A DNA stretch of 61,320 bases from an uncultured Shimia sp. (GTDB taxonomy: Bacteria; Pseudomonadota; Alphaproteobacteria; Rhodobacterales; Rhodobacteraceae), in contig CALCOY010000092.1 of assembly GCA_937897325.1 (NCBI GenBank), positions 1 through 61,320 on the forward strand. The letters are read 5' to 3'. The notes beneath the pieces were generated by a model. That model made no database searches, was not told the origin of the DNA, and saw only the letters and a list, made by a program, of their open reading frames with translations. Of the stretch, positions 9,080 to 18,508 are shown piece after piece; position 1 is the first letter of the stretch; each line of letters opens with the position of its first letter. The position numbers and the translations under genes are program-made.

Positions 9080-10048
9080 ATGCGCCACGAAATCGTCGTT
9101 TCGATCATCAATTATCGCACGCCTGATCTGACCCAATCCTGCGCGCAATCGGCCCTCGATGCGCTTGGAGACAGGGCAGGGCGGGTGGTGATCGTCGAAA
9201 ACGCCTCGGGCGACGGGTCGGATCAGATCCTGTCCGACTGGGTAGTGGCTCATCCCGAAAAGAACCGGCTGTCCCTGGTCGTGTCCGACACGAATGCCGG
9301 CTTTTCGGGCGGACATAATCAGGGCATGGCCGCAGCCGAAGCCACATATTATCTGCTGCTGAATTCCGACGCACTTCTGCGTCCAGATTTCTTCGACGCG
9401 ATCCTGCCCGTGGCCGAAGCATATCCAGATGCCGGCCTGATTGCCCCCCGCATCGAACATGAGGACGGTGTGGCACAAGACAGCTGTTTCCGCTTTCACG
9501 GCCCAGGCTCTGAGCTGATCCGCAGCGCTTGCACGGGCGCCATCACCAAGCTTCTGAAACGTCACGAAGTGTCGCTTGGTCCTGATCCGGACCCCGATCA
9601 GATCGAATGGGCCAGCTTTGCCTGCATCCTTCTGCGCGGTGAGATGGTCGCCCAGCTTGGTCCTATGGATGAGGGCTATTTTCTCTATTACGAGGACGCC
9701 GAATATTGCCTGCGCGCGCGCCGGGCCGGTTGGGGCATCGCCTATGCGCCTGCCGCCCGTGCAGTGCATTTCCGTGGCGGGTCGGGGCCGGTCAAGGCGA
9801 TGGCTGCTGCCAAGAAACGCATGCCACCTTATTACTATGCCTCGCGCACGCGCTTTCTCTACCAGGCCCATGGGCGAGCCGGGCTGATCGCGGCCAACCT
9901 CGCCTGGTATCTGGGCCGGGGGATTGCGCAGGCCCGCAGGCTTTTCGGGCGCGCCCCTTACGCCATGAATGAGGCCGAAGCCCGTGACATCTGGATCAAT
10001 GCAGGCCAGCCGCTGGGACCTCGCTATGCCCCCCAGGAACCATCGTGA
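9080..10048 (+). CDS. GT2 family glycosyltransferase (rhamnosyltransferase-like)
   Basis: A 322-residue GT-A protein with ATG at 9080, 1 nt after the previous stop. It shows IINYRTPDLT at the N-terminus, IVENASGDGS for nucleotide binding, LLLNSDALL as the DxD-like motif, and FLYYEDAEYCLRARRAGW, the ED motif typical of rhamnosyl/GT2 family proteins. No transmembrane segment is evident. It belongs to the 5566-12662 operon and should act on the cytoplasmic face on the growing lipid-linked oligosaccharide. Rhamnose as donor is only suggested by subfamily resemblance, and no rml genes are in this window. Confidence 0.8.
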   Translation: MRHEIVVSIINYRTPDLTQSCAQSALDALGDRAGRVVIVENASGDGSDQILSDWVVAHPEKNRLSLVVSDTNAGFSGGHNQGMAAAEATYYLLLNSDALLRPDFFDAILPVAEAYPDAGLIAPRIEHEDGVAQDSCFRFHGPGSELIRSACTGAITKLLKRHEVSLGPDPDPDQIEWASFACILLRGEMVAQLGPMDEGYFLYYEDAEYCLRARRAGWGIAYAPAARAVHFRGGSGPVKAMAAAKKRMPPYYYASRTRFLYQAHGRAGLIAANLAWYLGRGIAQARRLFGRAPYAMNEAEARDIWINAGQPLGPRYAPQEPS

Positions 10049-10055
10049 GGACCGC

Positions 10056-10901
10056 ATGAGCAAACCTAATTTCCTCATCATCGGTGCCATGAAATGCGGC
10101 ACCACGACCCTGCAGGCGCAACTGGCCTGCCAGCCCGGCATCTTCATGACAGACCCGAAGGAGCCGAATTATTTTTCGGACGATGACGTTTTTGCCAAGG
10201 GACCTGACTGGTATGCCGGGCTTTATGCCGAGGCCGCACCAAGCGACCTGCTGGGTGAAGCCAGCACGCATTACACCAAGCTGCCCACCTATCCGCAAAC
10301 GATCGCGCGACTGAAGGCCTCCGTGCCGAACCCGCGCCTCGTCTACATGATCCGCAACCCGGTCACGCGGGCTGTCTCACACTACATCCATGAATGGAGC
10401 CAGGGGATCATGGGCCCCGATATGATCGCCGAATTCGCCGCCCATTCTGAAATCGTCGATTATGGCCGCTACGCCTACCAGATCGCTCCTTACATCGCAG
10501 CCTTTGGACGCGAGGCGATCTACCTCACTTCGCTTGAAACCCTGAAAGCCGATGAAGAGGGCGAGCTTGCCCGCGTCGCCGCCCATATCGGGTATACCGG
10601 CACGCCTGCCTGGAACCACGATCTTGGGGCGCAGAACGTCTCGGCCCAGCGGATCCGCAAATTTCCTCTCCACAGCCTTCTGATCGACAATCCCGTGGCC
10701 GTCGGACTGCGCCGTACGTTGGTCCCGAAATCCATTCGCTCAAAAATCCGCGATGCCCGCATGATCGGCGATCGGCCCGAACTGCCGGACAGCCTGCGGG
10801 CCGAGCTGGAGCGCATCTATCTTCAGGATCGCGATGATCTGGCGCGGCTTTTGCCCGGCATGCCCGCCCTCGATGACGCCTATCCCTTCGTGCCTGCATG
10901 A
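10056..10901 (+). CDS. Sulfotransferase
   Basis: A 281-residue protein with ATG at 10056 after GAGGACC. IIGAMKCGTTTL at ~6-17 is the 5'-phosphosulfate loop that binds PAPS. RNPVTRAVSHY at ~100-110 is the 3'-phosphate motif. Downstream, SLETLKAD and the C-terminal YLQDRDDLARLL are usual for bacterial polysaccharide/heparan-type sulfotransferases. It sits between two GT2 genes, with its TGA overlapping the next ATG, so its acceptor is most probably a sugar of the repeat unit. A second sulfotransferase is encoded at 40840-41667. Confidence 0.88.
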   Translation: MSKPNFLIIGAMKCGTTTLQAQLACQPGIFMTDPKEPNYFSDDDVFAKGPDWYAGLYAEAAPSDLLGEASTHYTKLPTYPQTIARLKASVPNPRLVYMIRNPVTRAVSHYIHEWSQGIMGPDMIAEFAAHSEIVDYGRYAYQIAPYIAAFGREAIYLTSLETLKADEEGELARVAAHIGYTGTPAWNHDLGAQNVSAQRIRKFPLHSLLIDNPVAVGLRRTLVPKSIRSKIRDARMIGDRPELPDSLRAELERIYLQDRDDLARLLPGMPALDDAYPFVPA

Positions 10902-11839
10902 GCGTTTCGGCCATTGTCATCGGGCGCAATGAAGGCGACCGGCTGATCCGTTGTCTGAAATCCCTGCGCGGTTTGGCACCGCTGATCTACGTGGATTCCG
11001 GATCGACCGATGGCAGTGTTGAGGCCGCGCGGGATCTCGGTGCCGAGGTGGTAACCCTCGAGATGGATCAGCCCTTCACAGCAGCCCGGGCGCGCAATGC
11101 CGGGCTCAACCAGCTCGCTAACCGCGCAAGCCTCGTGCAATTCGTCGACGGCGATTGCGAGGTACAGCCCGGTTGGCTCACTCGGGCCGAAACCTTCCTG
11201 CATGACCATGCCCAGGCAGCCGTGGTCTGCGGACGCCGCCGCGAACGCTTTCCGGAGGCCAGCATCTACAACCGCCTTACAGATGAGGAATGGGACACCC
11301 CCATAGGCGAGGCGCGGTCCTGCGGGGGGGACGCGTTGATGCGGGTCGATGCCCTGCGCAAAGTGGGCGGCTACAACCCAACCCTGATCGCCGGGGAAGA
11401 GCCAGAGCTTTGCGTGCGCCTGCGCCAGGCAGGCTGGACGATCTGGCGGATCGATACCGAAATGACCCTGCATGATGCCAACATCACCCGGCTCGGCCAG
11501 TGGTGGACACGCACCAAACGCGCCGGCCACGCCTTTGCCGAAGGGGCCGCTCTGCACGGAGCGCCCCCGGAACGGCACAACATCTCCCAGACCCGCCGCG
11601 CCCTGATCTGGGGCGCCGGGATCCCGCTGGCGGCTCTTCTGGGGACGTTGATCACACCTTGGGCCTTGCTGATCCTGCTTTTGTGGCCTTTGCAGATCCT
11701 GCGCCTTGCCCTGAAGGGGGAACGTCCCTTGCGCGCGGCCTTTCTGATCCTGGGCCGGATCCCCGAAGCCGCAGGCGCGCTCAGCTTTTACTGGGGGCGC
11801 CTTATGGGACGACGGACAGAACTGATCGAATATAAATGA
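10898..11839 (+). CDS. GT2 family glycosyltransferase with C-terminal membrane segments
   Basis: A 313-residue protein starting at ATG 10898 (ATGA overlap with the sulfotransferase). Motifs run in GT2 order: VIGRNEGDRL, VDSGSTDGS, FVDGDCEVQPGW (DxD) and GGYNPTLIAGEEPELCVRL. The last ~80 residues carry two hydrophobic stretches (IWGAGIPLAALLGTL and ALLILLLWPLQILRL) that should anchor it to the inner membrane. It fits the family of transferases with an ExoA/ExoO-like membrane anchor. The sugar is unknown. It is followed after 13 nt by the pyruvyl transferase gene. Confidence 0.82.
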   Translation: MSVSAIVIGRNEGDRLIRCLKSLRGLAPLIYVDSGSTDGSVEAARDLGAEVVTLEMDQPFTAARARNAGLNQLANRASLVQFVDGDCEVQPGWLTRAETFLHDHAQAAVVCGRRRERFPEASIYNRLTDEEWDTPIGEARSCGGDALMRVDALRKVGGYNPTLIAGEEPELCVRLRQAGWTIWRIDTEMTLHDANITRLGQWWTRTKRAGHAFAEGAALHGAPPERHNISQTRRALIWGAGIPLAALLGTLITPWALLILLLWPLQILRLALKGERPLRAAFLILGRIPEAAGALSFYWGRLMGRRTELIEYK

Positions 11840-11852
11840 TAAGGCCAACCGG

Positions 11853-12662
11853 ATGAGTGCGCCCCAGATTGTCTATTGGAACCCCGAAAAGCGCCGGTTT
11901 CGCGGTCGTATCGGACGGCGCCTGCCCTTCATGGCCCCGGTCAACAATTTTGGCGATCTCCTGGGTCCACTGGTCGTTTCCGCCATCCTCGAGCGGCACG
12001 GGATCACCACCCCCGCCCCACATTCCTTCGAGGCAGCAGGGCAGGGGCAAAAGCTGTTCTCGGTGGGCTCCGTTCTGCATTTTGCGGATACCGGCGACAT
12101 CGTCTGGGGGTCGGGGCGCAACGGTAAGGTGGATGTAGGCCTGCACCGCTTCGAAGCACTTGATGTGCGCATGGTCCGTGGGCCCCTGACCCGCGCCTTT
12201 CTGATGGAGCGTGGCATCGACGTGCCCGAGATCTACGGCGATCCGGGTCTCTTGCTGCCCGCTTTGTTCCCCGAGCGTATGGCAGGTTGGCAGAAGGGCA
12301 GGGGCGGCACCGTGATCGTGCCCAACCTCAACGATCCAGCCCCCAAGACGCAGGCAGGCCGCATCATCGATCCGCGCAGGGATCTCTGGCGGATCGTGCA
12401 GGCGATCTACGAGGCTGAACGCGTCGTTTCCTCGTCCTTGCACGGCTTCATCCTCGCCGAAGCCTTCGGCGTGTCCGCCCGCCTTTTGCGCCCCGGAGCC
12501 GAGGCGCCCTTCAAATACGACGATTACGCCACCGGAACAGGCCGCGAGAGCGTGCCGCTTTACGACGACATCGACACAGCCCTCGCCGCCCCAGATCACC
12601 CCCCCGCCGTCTTCGACGCCCAAAAGATGATCGACGCCTTCCCCCTGGACGCTTTTCGCTAA
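11853..12662 (+). CDS. Polysaccharide pyruvyl transferase family protein
   Basis: A 269-residue protein with the pyruvyl-transferase pattern: NNFGDLLGPLV near residue 30, GSVLHFA, VRMVRGPLTRAFL, DPGLLLPALF, and SSSLHGFILAEAFGV near residue 195. The family puts a ketal-linked pyruvate from phosphoenolpyruvate on a terminal sugar (as in GumL), adding negative charge. It closes the 5566-12662 operon. A small GC hairpin (cagcccgagggctg) follows at about 12677 but lacks a T-run, so termination there is unsure. A second member of the family is at 29886-30911, so two sugars or two polymers may be pyruvylated. Confidence 0.85.
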   Translation: MSAPQIVYWNPEKRRFRGRIGRRLPFMAPVNNFGDLLGPLVVSAILERHGITTPAPHSFEAAGQGQKLFSVGSVLHFADTGDIVWGSGRNGKVDVGLHRFEALDVRMVRGPLTRAFLMERGIDVPEIYGDPGLLLPALFPERMAGWQKGRGGTVIVPNLNDPAPKTQAGRIIDPRRDLWRIVQAIYEAERVVSSSLHGFILAEAFGVSARLLRPGAEAPFKYDDYATGTGRESVPLYDDIDTALAAPDHPPAVFDAQKMIDAFPLDAFR

Positions 12663-12820
12663 AGCAATTTGGGACCACAGCCCGAGGGCTGGTTTGAGCC
12701 CACATTGCAAGATTTCTGCAGCGCCGCGAAGGACTTGTCTGCGAAAAAGGTGGACTTTGTATAGCTTTGTGGACGCCCTTTTCCTGAACTAGCTTGAGAG
12801 CAGCCGAGGCGAGTGGCGGA

Positions 12821-13534
12821 CTACTGATACTTGCGTCGCTTGAAGGCCCGAATATCTGCCACCGTCAGCTTGAACCACTCGCCATTCGCTCTGCGGTCCG
12901 CGAAACGACGATGCCAATAAGCCTCAATACCGGGCGGGTCATCGGTTCGGATTGCGTGCTCTAGCGTCACCGCTTCCGGCAAGTTGATAGCTATCTGTTT
13001 CACGCGGCGCTCAAGCTCGTCACTGCGGCCTATCTTGTAGTGGTCACCAGACTTCAAAAGGTAAACATGGCCTTCCGTCAATAAACCCGTTTCGCCTAGC
13101 TCTGGTTCCGGTTCGTCGGGCGATGACACAAGGTCAATGAGGTCGGCGTAGTCATCCTTGCGGCGAACAAACTCCGCCAGCGCCCTGACCATTCCGTCTT
13201 TGTTTCCGAAGTGGTTTGCGAAAGTGCTGTGGCCGGGGAAATCGGCGTTTTCGCGTGAGTACATCCGAATGTCGATTTCTGCCGGTATTCGCCCGAAGTG
13301 CCGCACCGCTTGGGCGTATTTCACCAGCACATCCTCGGACGAGAATTTGCCCTGCTTCTTGTTGGGCTTGAGTCCGGCTTCTTCGATTGCATCGCCCCAT
13401 GCCCGCCAATACACGCCATACCATTCTGGCATCCGAATGCCGGTCTCTTTCTCAAATACGGTGCGACCTGGTGCACGGCCAATCTTCTTAGCGACCCGTT
13501 GGATTTCATCAATAATGTGTTCTTTACTTGGCAT
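12821..13534 (-). CDS. GIY-YIG (T5orf172-type) protein with homing-endonuclease-associated repeats
   Basis: A 237-residue protein from ATG 13534; a start 12 codons upstream is possible. The C-terminal ~90 residues are a GIY-YIG/T5orf172 domain beginning GHVYLLKSGDHYKIGRS, with an Arg (ELERRVKQI) and a later FADRRANGEWFKL, the catalytic-Glu segment of the family. The N-terminal half has two helical segments (MPSKEHIIDEIQRVAKKIGR and KYAQAVRHFGRIPAEIDIR) like the DNA-binding repeats attached to HNH/GIY-YIG nucleases. Codon use is less GC-biased than in the flanking glycan genes, and it stands alone between two polysaccharide blocks, so it looks acquired. Its target is unknown. Confidence 0.75.
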   Translation of the reverse strand: MPSKEHIIDEIQRVAKKIGRAPGRTVFEKETGIRMPEWYGVYWRAWGDAIEEAGLKPNKKQGKFSSEDVLVKYAQAVRHFGRIPAEIDIRMYSRENADFPGHSTFANHFGNKDGMVRALAEFVRRKDDYADLIDLVSSPDEPEPELGETGLLTEGHVYLLKSGDHYKIGRSDELERRVKQIAINLPEAVTLEHAIRTDDPPGIEAYWHRRFADRRANGEWFKLTVADIRAFKRRKYQ

Positions 13535-13757
13535 GGCTACAGCTAAGGGCGGGTGCTGTAGCCCTGTCAAGATAGGCGAGGTCGGATTCAGTTTCCCGAT
13601 CGATTTCTCGCCCGACCAACCGAAAACCGATGCCTGCTTCGGGCCGGGAAGCTGTCGTCTAGCGTTACGAGCTGATCGGCAGCTTTGTCCCGCAACCTAC
13701 CTTTTCCCAAAGGTCGGTCTGACTTTTGGGAGTATGGAGCGTGCCCCTCGGAGGGTC

Positions 13758-14867
13758 CTACCACGCCTGATCAAAGACCTCGTACAGCCGTTTGGAGACC
13801 CGTTCGGGGCGCAGATCCTCGGCATGGGCAAAGGCAGCGGCACGCAGATGGGCATGGTGCGTTGCTGGCATATCGGAGGCCTGCTCCAGCACCCGCGTCA
13901 GATCCTCGGCATCGCCCGGACGATAAAGCAGGGGATGAAGCGCTTCGGGCAGGGCGTCGCGCAAGGTGGGCAGGTCGGGGGCAACCGGCACGGCGCCAAA
14001 ACCCAAAGCCAGCATCAGGGAACCGGAGGTCAGGATGCTGGAAAATCCGAAGATGCTGAAATCCGCAGCCCCGAACAGCCCCGGCAGATCGGCATCGGGA
14101 ATAAACCCGTCGGTCACGCGCACCGCACGGCCCGGCACTGGATCCTCGCCCGCCGCACTGGCGCCGCGCCCGGCGATATGAACATCGCCCAGAGGAACAG
14201 AGGTCGCGACACCGCGCAAGCCGGCCAGGATCAGATCCAACCCTTTGTTGTCGCGAAAGGCCCCGAACGCGAGGAACCGGCTTGGGCCGTCCTTCAAACG
14301 GTCGCGTGCCACATCCCCGTACCAGCCCAGATAGCTGGGATGCGGGATGACATGGACGCGGGCCGGATCAGCATTGTAGCGCGCGCAGATCAGATCCCGG
14401 GCCACATCGCTGTGCACATGGATCGCTGCGGCGCGTTCGCTCAGATAGCGGCGCCCTTCATGGAACAGCGCCTGCTTGTCTGCGGCCAGACCGTCATGCG
14501 GATCGGCATTGTGGACCGTCCAGAAAAGCCGCCCCCCCGCCTCCAGAAACGCATCAAGGCCCGCGCAATAGGCCGGGCGCCCATCCGCCCCGGCGCTCAG
14601 GCCAAACTCATCCCAGTGCATGTGATAGGCGCCTGCGATGCGCGCCTTGCGATAGGTGGCAGCACGGCCTGTCGTGCCCACGCTCACCCGTGCCGGAAAG
14701 GCCGAATAGATCAGCGTCTGATAGGGGTTTTCGAAAACGGCCGGGCCATAAAGCAGGGTACGTCCACCCGGATGCGCCGCTTTCCACGCCACATTGCGCA
14801 GAAACCGCTGGCCTTTCAGTCGGTGTGCATGCTGTCGGTGGAGCGCCAGATCTGTGCTGTTGGCCAC
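13758..14867 (-). CDS. GT4-like glycosyltransferase
   Basis: A 369-residue GT-B type protein. The N-terminal half has YRKARIAGAYHMHWDEFG and FWTVHNADPHDG. The C-terminal half has FLAFGAFRDNKGLDLIL (the donor-binding Rossmann start), GRAVRVTDGFIPDADLPGLF and FGFSSILTSGSLMLALGFG, corresponding to the usual E-x7-E/SG segment, here with S/T in place of the first Glu. The VHNADPH stretch recalls GT4/GT70-like transferases such as GumK. It lies 107 nt downstream of the giant beta-helix gene on the same strand and may be cotranscribed. Cytoplasmic, with unknown donor. Confidence 0.7.
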   Translation of the reverse strand: MANSTDLALHRQHAHRLKGQRFLRNVAWKAAHPGGRTLLYGPAVFENPYQTLIYSAFPARVSVGTTGRAATYRKARIAGAYHMHWDEFGLSAGADGRPAYCAGLDAFLEAGGRLFWTVHNADPHDGLAADKQALFHEGRRYLSERAAAIHVHSDVARDLICARYNADPARVHVIPHPSYLGWYGDVARDRLKDGPSRFLAFGAFRDNKGLDLILAGLRGVATSVPLGDVHIAGRGASAAGEDPVPGRAVRVTDGFIPDADLPGLFGAADFSIFGFSSILTSGSLMLALGFGAVPVAPDLPTLRDALPEALHPLLYRPGDAEDLTRVLEQASDMPATHHAHLRAAAFAHAEDLRPERVSKRLYEVFDQAW

Positions 14868-14974
14868 GTGAACCCGCCCGGATTGGGGAACCGGATCGGT
14901 TCCGTCTTGGGTCTTATCTGCCGGGAAGCCCCCGCGCGATCAAGCGGCGATCGCACGAGAGGCGTGTCAAAGGA

Positions 14975-17900
14975 TCAGATCCAGCTGATCCCGCTGTCTT
15001 CGACCAGGGATTCGACCGGAACAACCTCGCCCTGAACACCGCGCGTCGTGCCCGATGCGTCCGAGGTTTCGACCGAAACGCGGCCGCGGCCTGCCCCATC
15101 GGCACCAAGCTGCAGGAAAACGGCATCGGCTTCGTAATCGACGATGATCGTGGCATCGCGATCCGAATCCAGACCCGAAACCTCCAGCTTGTCGAACGTG
15201 CCCGTCACCTCATCGGCATTGATCAGCATAAAGAGCTTTTCGGCCCTGTCGGTGATTCCGGCCAGATCCACGCGCAGATTGGCATCGTTCAGCGCCACGA
15301 TCGAACTGACCGATCCCTTGGGGGCATCGTAATGTCCGCTGTAGAATTCCTGGATCAAGCCCAGATCGCCGTCATCCGCCGAAAAGCGCAGCGTGGCGTC
15401 ATCGGACAGGGTCAGCTTGGCGCTGTCGCCCGATTTGCCGTCAAAGCCGATCTTCACGTCATCGCCCACAATGTGCAGCGTGTCGCCATCGCCGACGCGG
15501 TATTCACCACCTTCGCTGGCCAGGATCACCTGGGCATTGTCAGCCGCTTTCAGATCGACATTGCCACGGACCAGACCGGTATTGGCAAAGCGCCCGCCTT
15601 CGGCATCGATCTCCAGCTTATCGCCGTCCTTGTAGCCGTTGGTCCAAAGCTGACCGGAACGGTCAATGTGGATTTCGCCGCCACCGTCGCCGACGCTCAG
15701 ATCCTCTTGCACTTCGAGATAACCGTTGGTCACAGCAAGCTTGCCGCCATCGCCCATCTCAAGATCGACCAGACGGTTGGTGCCGCCATATTGCACCCAG
15801 TTGCCGTTAAGATCGACGCTGTCGCCAGCGATGGTGCCAGGCAGATCCTCGGTCGACCAGTTCATCCGGTTGTCCCAGCGAACACCGTCGCCCAGATCGT
15901 CAGGCACAAACTCAAGCGTTGTGGGAGAGATCCGATCGCCCGGCGCAATACCGAATGCCGCCTGGAAATACGCGATGATGACATCAGCCGTGGCTTTGCC
16001 ATCCAGTGCCCCATCGGAATTGGCCCGCAGAAAGTCGGCCAGATCCTCAATCGTGGCATCGGGCCTGCCCAGAAGAGACGCCGCGAACAGCTGGATCGTC
16101 GTCTGATCAAGCACATCGTAATTGCTGTTTTCAACCGTGTTGCGCGCACCGTTGATGCGACTGTCCTGATCGGTCTGACGGGTCCAGTTGTAGACGATCG
16201 TGTCGTCATAGACGGGCTTTTCCGCAGTTCTGGAATTCTGCACCGCCTTGTGGACCACGGTCTTTTCGGCCTGCTCCTGCGCGTTGTTGGGATCAGCCAG
16301 ATGCGTGACGATGTTGTCGACGCGCGTCGACATGCTGCCGTAATCCCCGATGCCCAGCGACAAGGCGCCTTCCTTGTCGGACACGCGCTTATGGCCGCCC
16401 GAAGTGACCAAATTGTCGGCAAACAGCGAATAATTCCCGACGAAGCCGTAGTCGCCGCCGTAATTGCCGCCGAAATTGTTCACCGCCGCATTGTTGTCGA
16501 GGAACACGTTGTCTTCGACAAACCCGCCCGACCGGATCTGCATGCCAAAGGACGCCCCGCGCATGGTGATGTTGTCGCGGAAGGTGATGTCTTCGTTGTT
16601 GTGCTGGAAGTAGACGTTGTGGCTGTAAAAGCTGGGCGGTTGGCCATATTCGGACGAGATGTTGTAATCGTAATCCGCTGACCAGCCGTTGTGGTCGAAA
16701 AGCGTGCCCTCGACCAGGATGCCCTCGCTGCGTTCGGCATAGATGCCGGAAATCCGGTCAGCGACTTGGTTCCATTTCGGCCCACCATGCAGCGGTTCGT
16801 CCTCGCGAACGTCATAGACGGATGAGTTGCGCAGGGTGAAGCCATCCAGGTTCTTCACGTTCAACTCGTCGCCCGTGACGACGATATCATCCAGCAGCAC
16901 GTTGTCGGCCCCAAAGACCTGCAGGCCATTGGTGAATTCAACGCCCTGGATCACGACGTTCTTGTTGAACTCCTGATACATCCGCGCATGCGAGCCGATG
17001 GTCGGCTTGTCGCCTTCGCCCCAGGCTCCGATCAGTTGCGGGTTCAGTTCGGATTCGCCCTGTGCCCCACGAGCGATGACCCGGCCTACATCGCCGTAAT
17101 CATAACCGCGTTCGAACATCAGCCAGTTCGAATTGGGTTCATTGTCACGGTCGGTGATCTCGTACCAGATCGCCATGCCCAGATCGGGATCCAGCGCCTT
17201 GTCTTTGCTGCCGCCATATTCGGGGTTATTCAGAAGCCATTTGAGGCTAATCTGTTCAGGCCGCAGCCCTTCCATCGCGGCAATGTCACTGCGCGAGAGC
17301 GCGTCGTCGCTGCCCGAGACATAGACGGCACGGTGGTTTTCGCCGTGTTCGACGATCATGTCGCCATTGGCATCCATCTCGAGCAGGTAATGCTGGCCGG
17401 TGCCCCAACCCTTTTCCTGGGCGCCTTCGGTAACATCCAGATTGATCTGGCCCGTCGTGATAGAGCCATCCTTGCGCGTGATCTGGACTGTGAAATCCAG
17501 GGAACCGGTCGTATCGGTACCGGTCAGAACGAGCGCCAGCGAATTGTCCGGATTGACCGTGACATTGCCGAAATCAGGACCTGAGATAATGCTGACACTT
17601 TCCACATCATCACCAGGCAGGTCCAAAGTCGTCACACGACCCGAAACAACCTTGCCATCGAAATCCGCGCCAAGCTCCAAGGCAGGGGCTTCGTTCTTAG
17701 GCGCATCTGGCTGCTGCTCCACACCCTGGTCCGGGGCAGGTGCCTGGCCTGGATCGGCCTCTCCTTGATCAGGCTGCACAACGTCACCGGGCAACTGAAC
17801 AGGGATGGGCTGATCGTTGGCCTGATCCGGTTCTTGCGGATCAGGCTGAGTGACGGGCGCTGGCTGACCTCCGACCTCGCCAGGCTCTTGCTGGCCGGGT

Positions 17901-18508
17901 TGAACCTGATCGCCAGGCAATGGACCGGTGGGTTGACCGGATCCGCCATTGTCCTGCTGGGCAGGATAGGATTTCGGGCCGGTTGAAATGTCGACCTGCG
18001 GACCGGATCCCATATCCTGGGGCCCGTCCGTTTCAGAAGCGGTCTTTGCTTCCTTTGCCGCTGGCTCGTTCGGGGTCGGATTGACCGAAGGAGGCTGGTA
18101 GGATCCGTTCTGACCCTGCAGCGCAGCCTGGAAGAATTGCAGCGCCGTCGGGCCCGCCTGACCGGCAGTGGCCTTCATGGTCTGTACATCCTCGATCAAA
18201 ACCGCCTCAAGGAAGTTGTCACGGCTAATGCTTTTGCGTTGCACCGATTGCGCCTGCACATTCACGGCGGTTTCAGCCTGCCGGGACTGCATAGCGGCCG
18301 CCGCCGCTGCGTCGTCATCCGCAAGAATCTGATCAATACGCGCAGAAAGATCGGTTGGGACGTCCTGCGGCAAATCGGCTGTGCGCCCGATTGCAGCGGA
18401 AAGGGCCGGGGAAAGCCCGGCCAAAAGTGCCAATGTCTGGGAAGCCATCCTAAGAAACACCCCGCTTTGTGCGATGCGCTTCTTGAGCGATGGCAGTGCA
18501 TATCTCAT
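14975..18508 (-). CDS. Giant secreted right-handed beta-helix protein
   Basis: A 1,177-residue protein. A long N-terminal hydrophobic segment with basic start (residues 1-~40) suggests a signal sequence. Residues ~130-280 are a Pro/Gln/Asp-rich linker with many QP, DP and PG steps. A beta-sandwich follows (~285-365). At ~370 DANGDMIVEHGEN looks like a calcium loop. Residues ~510-720 form a parallel beta-helix (VVIQGVEFTNGLQVFG, ITFRDNITMRG, GGFVEDNVFLDNN), the fold of pectate/alginate lyases and epimerases. About 90 residues later a small helical segment (LFAASLLGRPDATIEDL) precedes a long beta-repeat tail. It stands alone under its own promoter beside export genes. A role as matrix protein or polymer-trimming lyase is inferred. 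Catalytic residues cannot be assigned. Confidence 0.7.
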   Translation of the reverse strand: MRYALPSLKKRIAQSGVFLRMASQTLALLAGLSPALSAAIGRTADLPQDVPTDLSARIDQILADDDAAAAAAMQSRQAETAVNVQAQSVQRKSISRDNFLEAVLIEDVQTMKATAGQAGPTALQFFQAALQGQNGSYQPPSVNPTPNEPAAKEAKTASETDGPQDMGSGPQVDISTGPKSYPAQQDNGGSGQPTGPLPGDQVQPGQQEPGEVGGQPAPVTQPDPQEPDQANDQPIPVQLPGDVVQPDQGEADPGQAPAPDQGVEQQPDAPKNEAPALELGADFDGKVVSGRVTTLDLPGDDVESVSIISGPDFGNVTVNPDNSLALVLTGTDTTGSLDFTVQITRKDGSITTGQINLDVTEGAQEKGWGTGQHYLLEMDANGDMIVEHGENHRAVYVSGSDDALSRSDIAAMEGLRPEQISLKWLLNNPEYGGSKDKALDPDLGMAIWYEITDRDNEPNSNWLMFERGYDYGDVGRVIARGAQGESELNPQLIGAWGEGDKPTIGSHARMYQEFNKNVVIQGVEFTNGLQVFGADNVLLDDIVVTGDELNVKNLDGFTLRNSSVYDVREDEPLHGGPKWNQVADRISGIYAERSEGILVEGTLFDHNGWSADYDYNISSEYGQPPSFYSHNVYFQHNNEDITFRDNITMRGASFGMQIRSGGFVEDNVFLDNNAAVNNFGGNYGGDYGFVGNYSLFADNLVTSGGHKRVSDKEGALSLGIGDYGSMSTRVDNIVTHLADPNNAQEQAEKTVVHKAVQNSRTAEKPVYDDTIVYNWTRQTDQDSRINGARNTVENSNYDVLDQTTIQLFAASLLGRPDATIEDLADFLRANSDGALDGKATADVIIAYFQAAFGIAPGDRISPTTLEFVPDDLGDGVRWDNRMNWSTEDLPGTIAGDSVDLNGNWVQYGGTNRLVDLEMGDGGKLAVTNGYLEVQEDLSVGDGGGEIHIDRSGQLWTNGYKDGDKLEIDAEGGRFANTGLVRGNVDLKAADNAQVILASEGGEYRVGDGDTLHIVGDDVKIGFDGKSGDSAKLTLSDDATLRFSADDGDLGLIQEFYSGHYDAPKGSVSSIVALNDANLRVDLAGITDRAEKLFMLINADEVTGTFDKLEVSGLDSDRDATIIVDYEADAVFLQLGADGAGRGRVSVETSDASGTTRGVQGEVVPVESLVEDSGISWI

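Noticed and set aside
13705-13731. Terminator hairpin tcccaaa...tttggga
   Set aside because: The stem has a 13-base loop and no T-run on either strand at the right side.
13158-15035. A 625-codon plus-strand open frame
   Set aside because: It lies antisense to the GIY-YIG, GT4-like and beta-helix genes, has low-complexity composition typical of the opposite strand of high-GC genes, and shows no domain.
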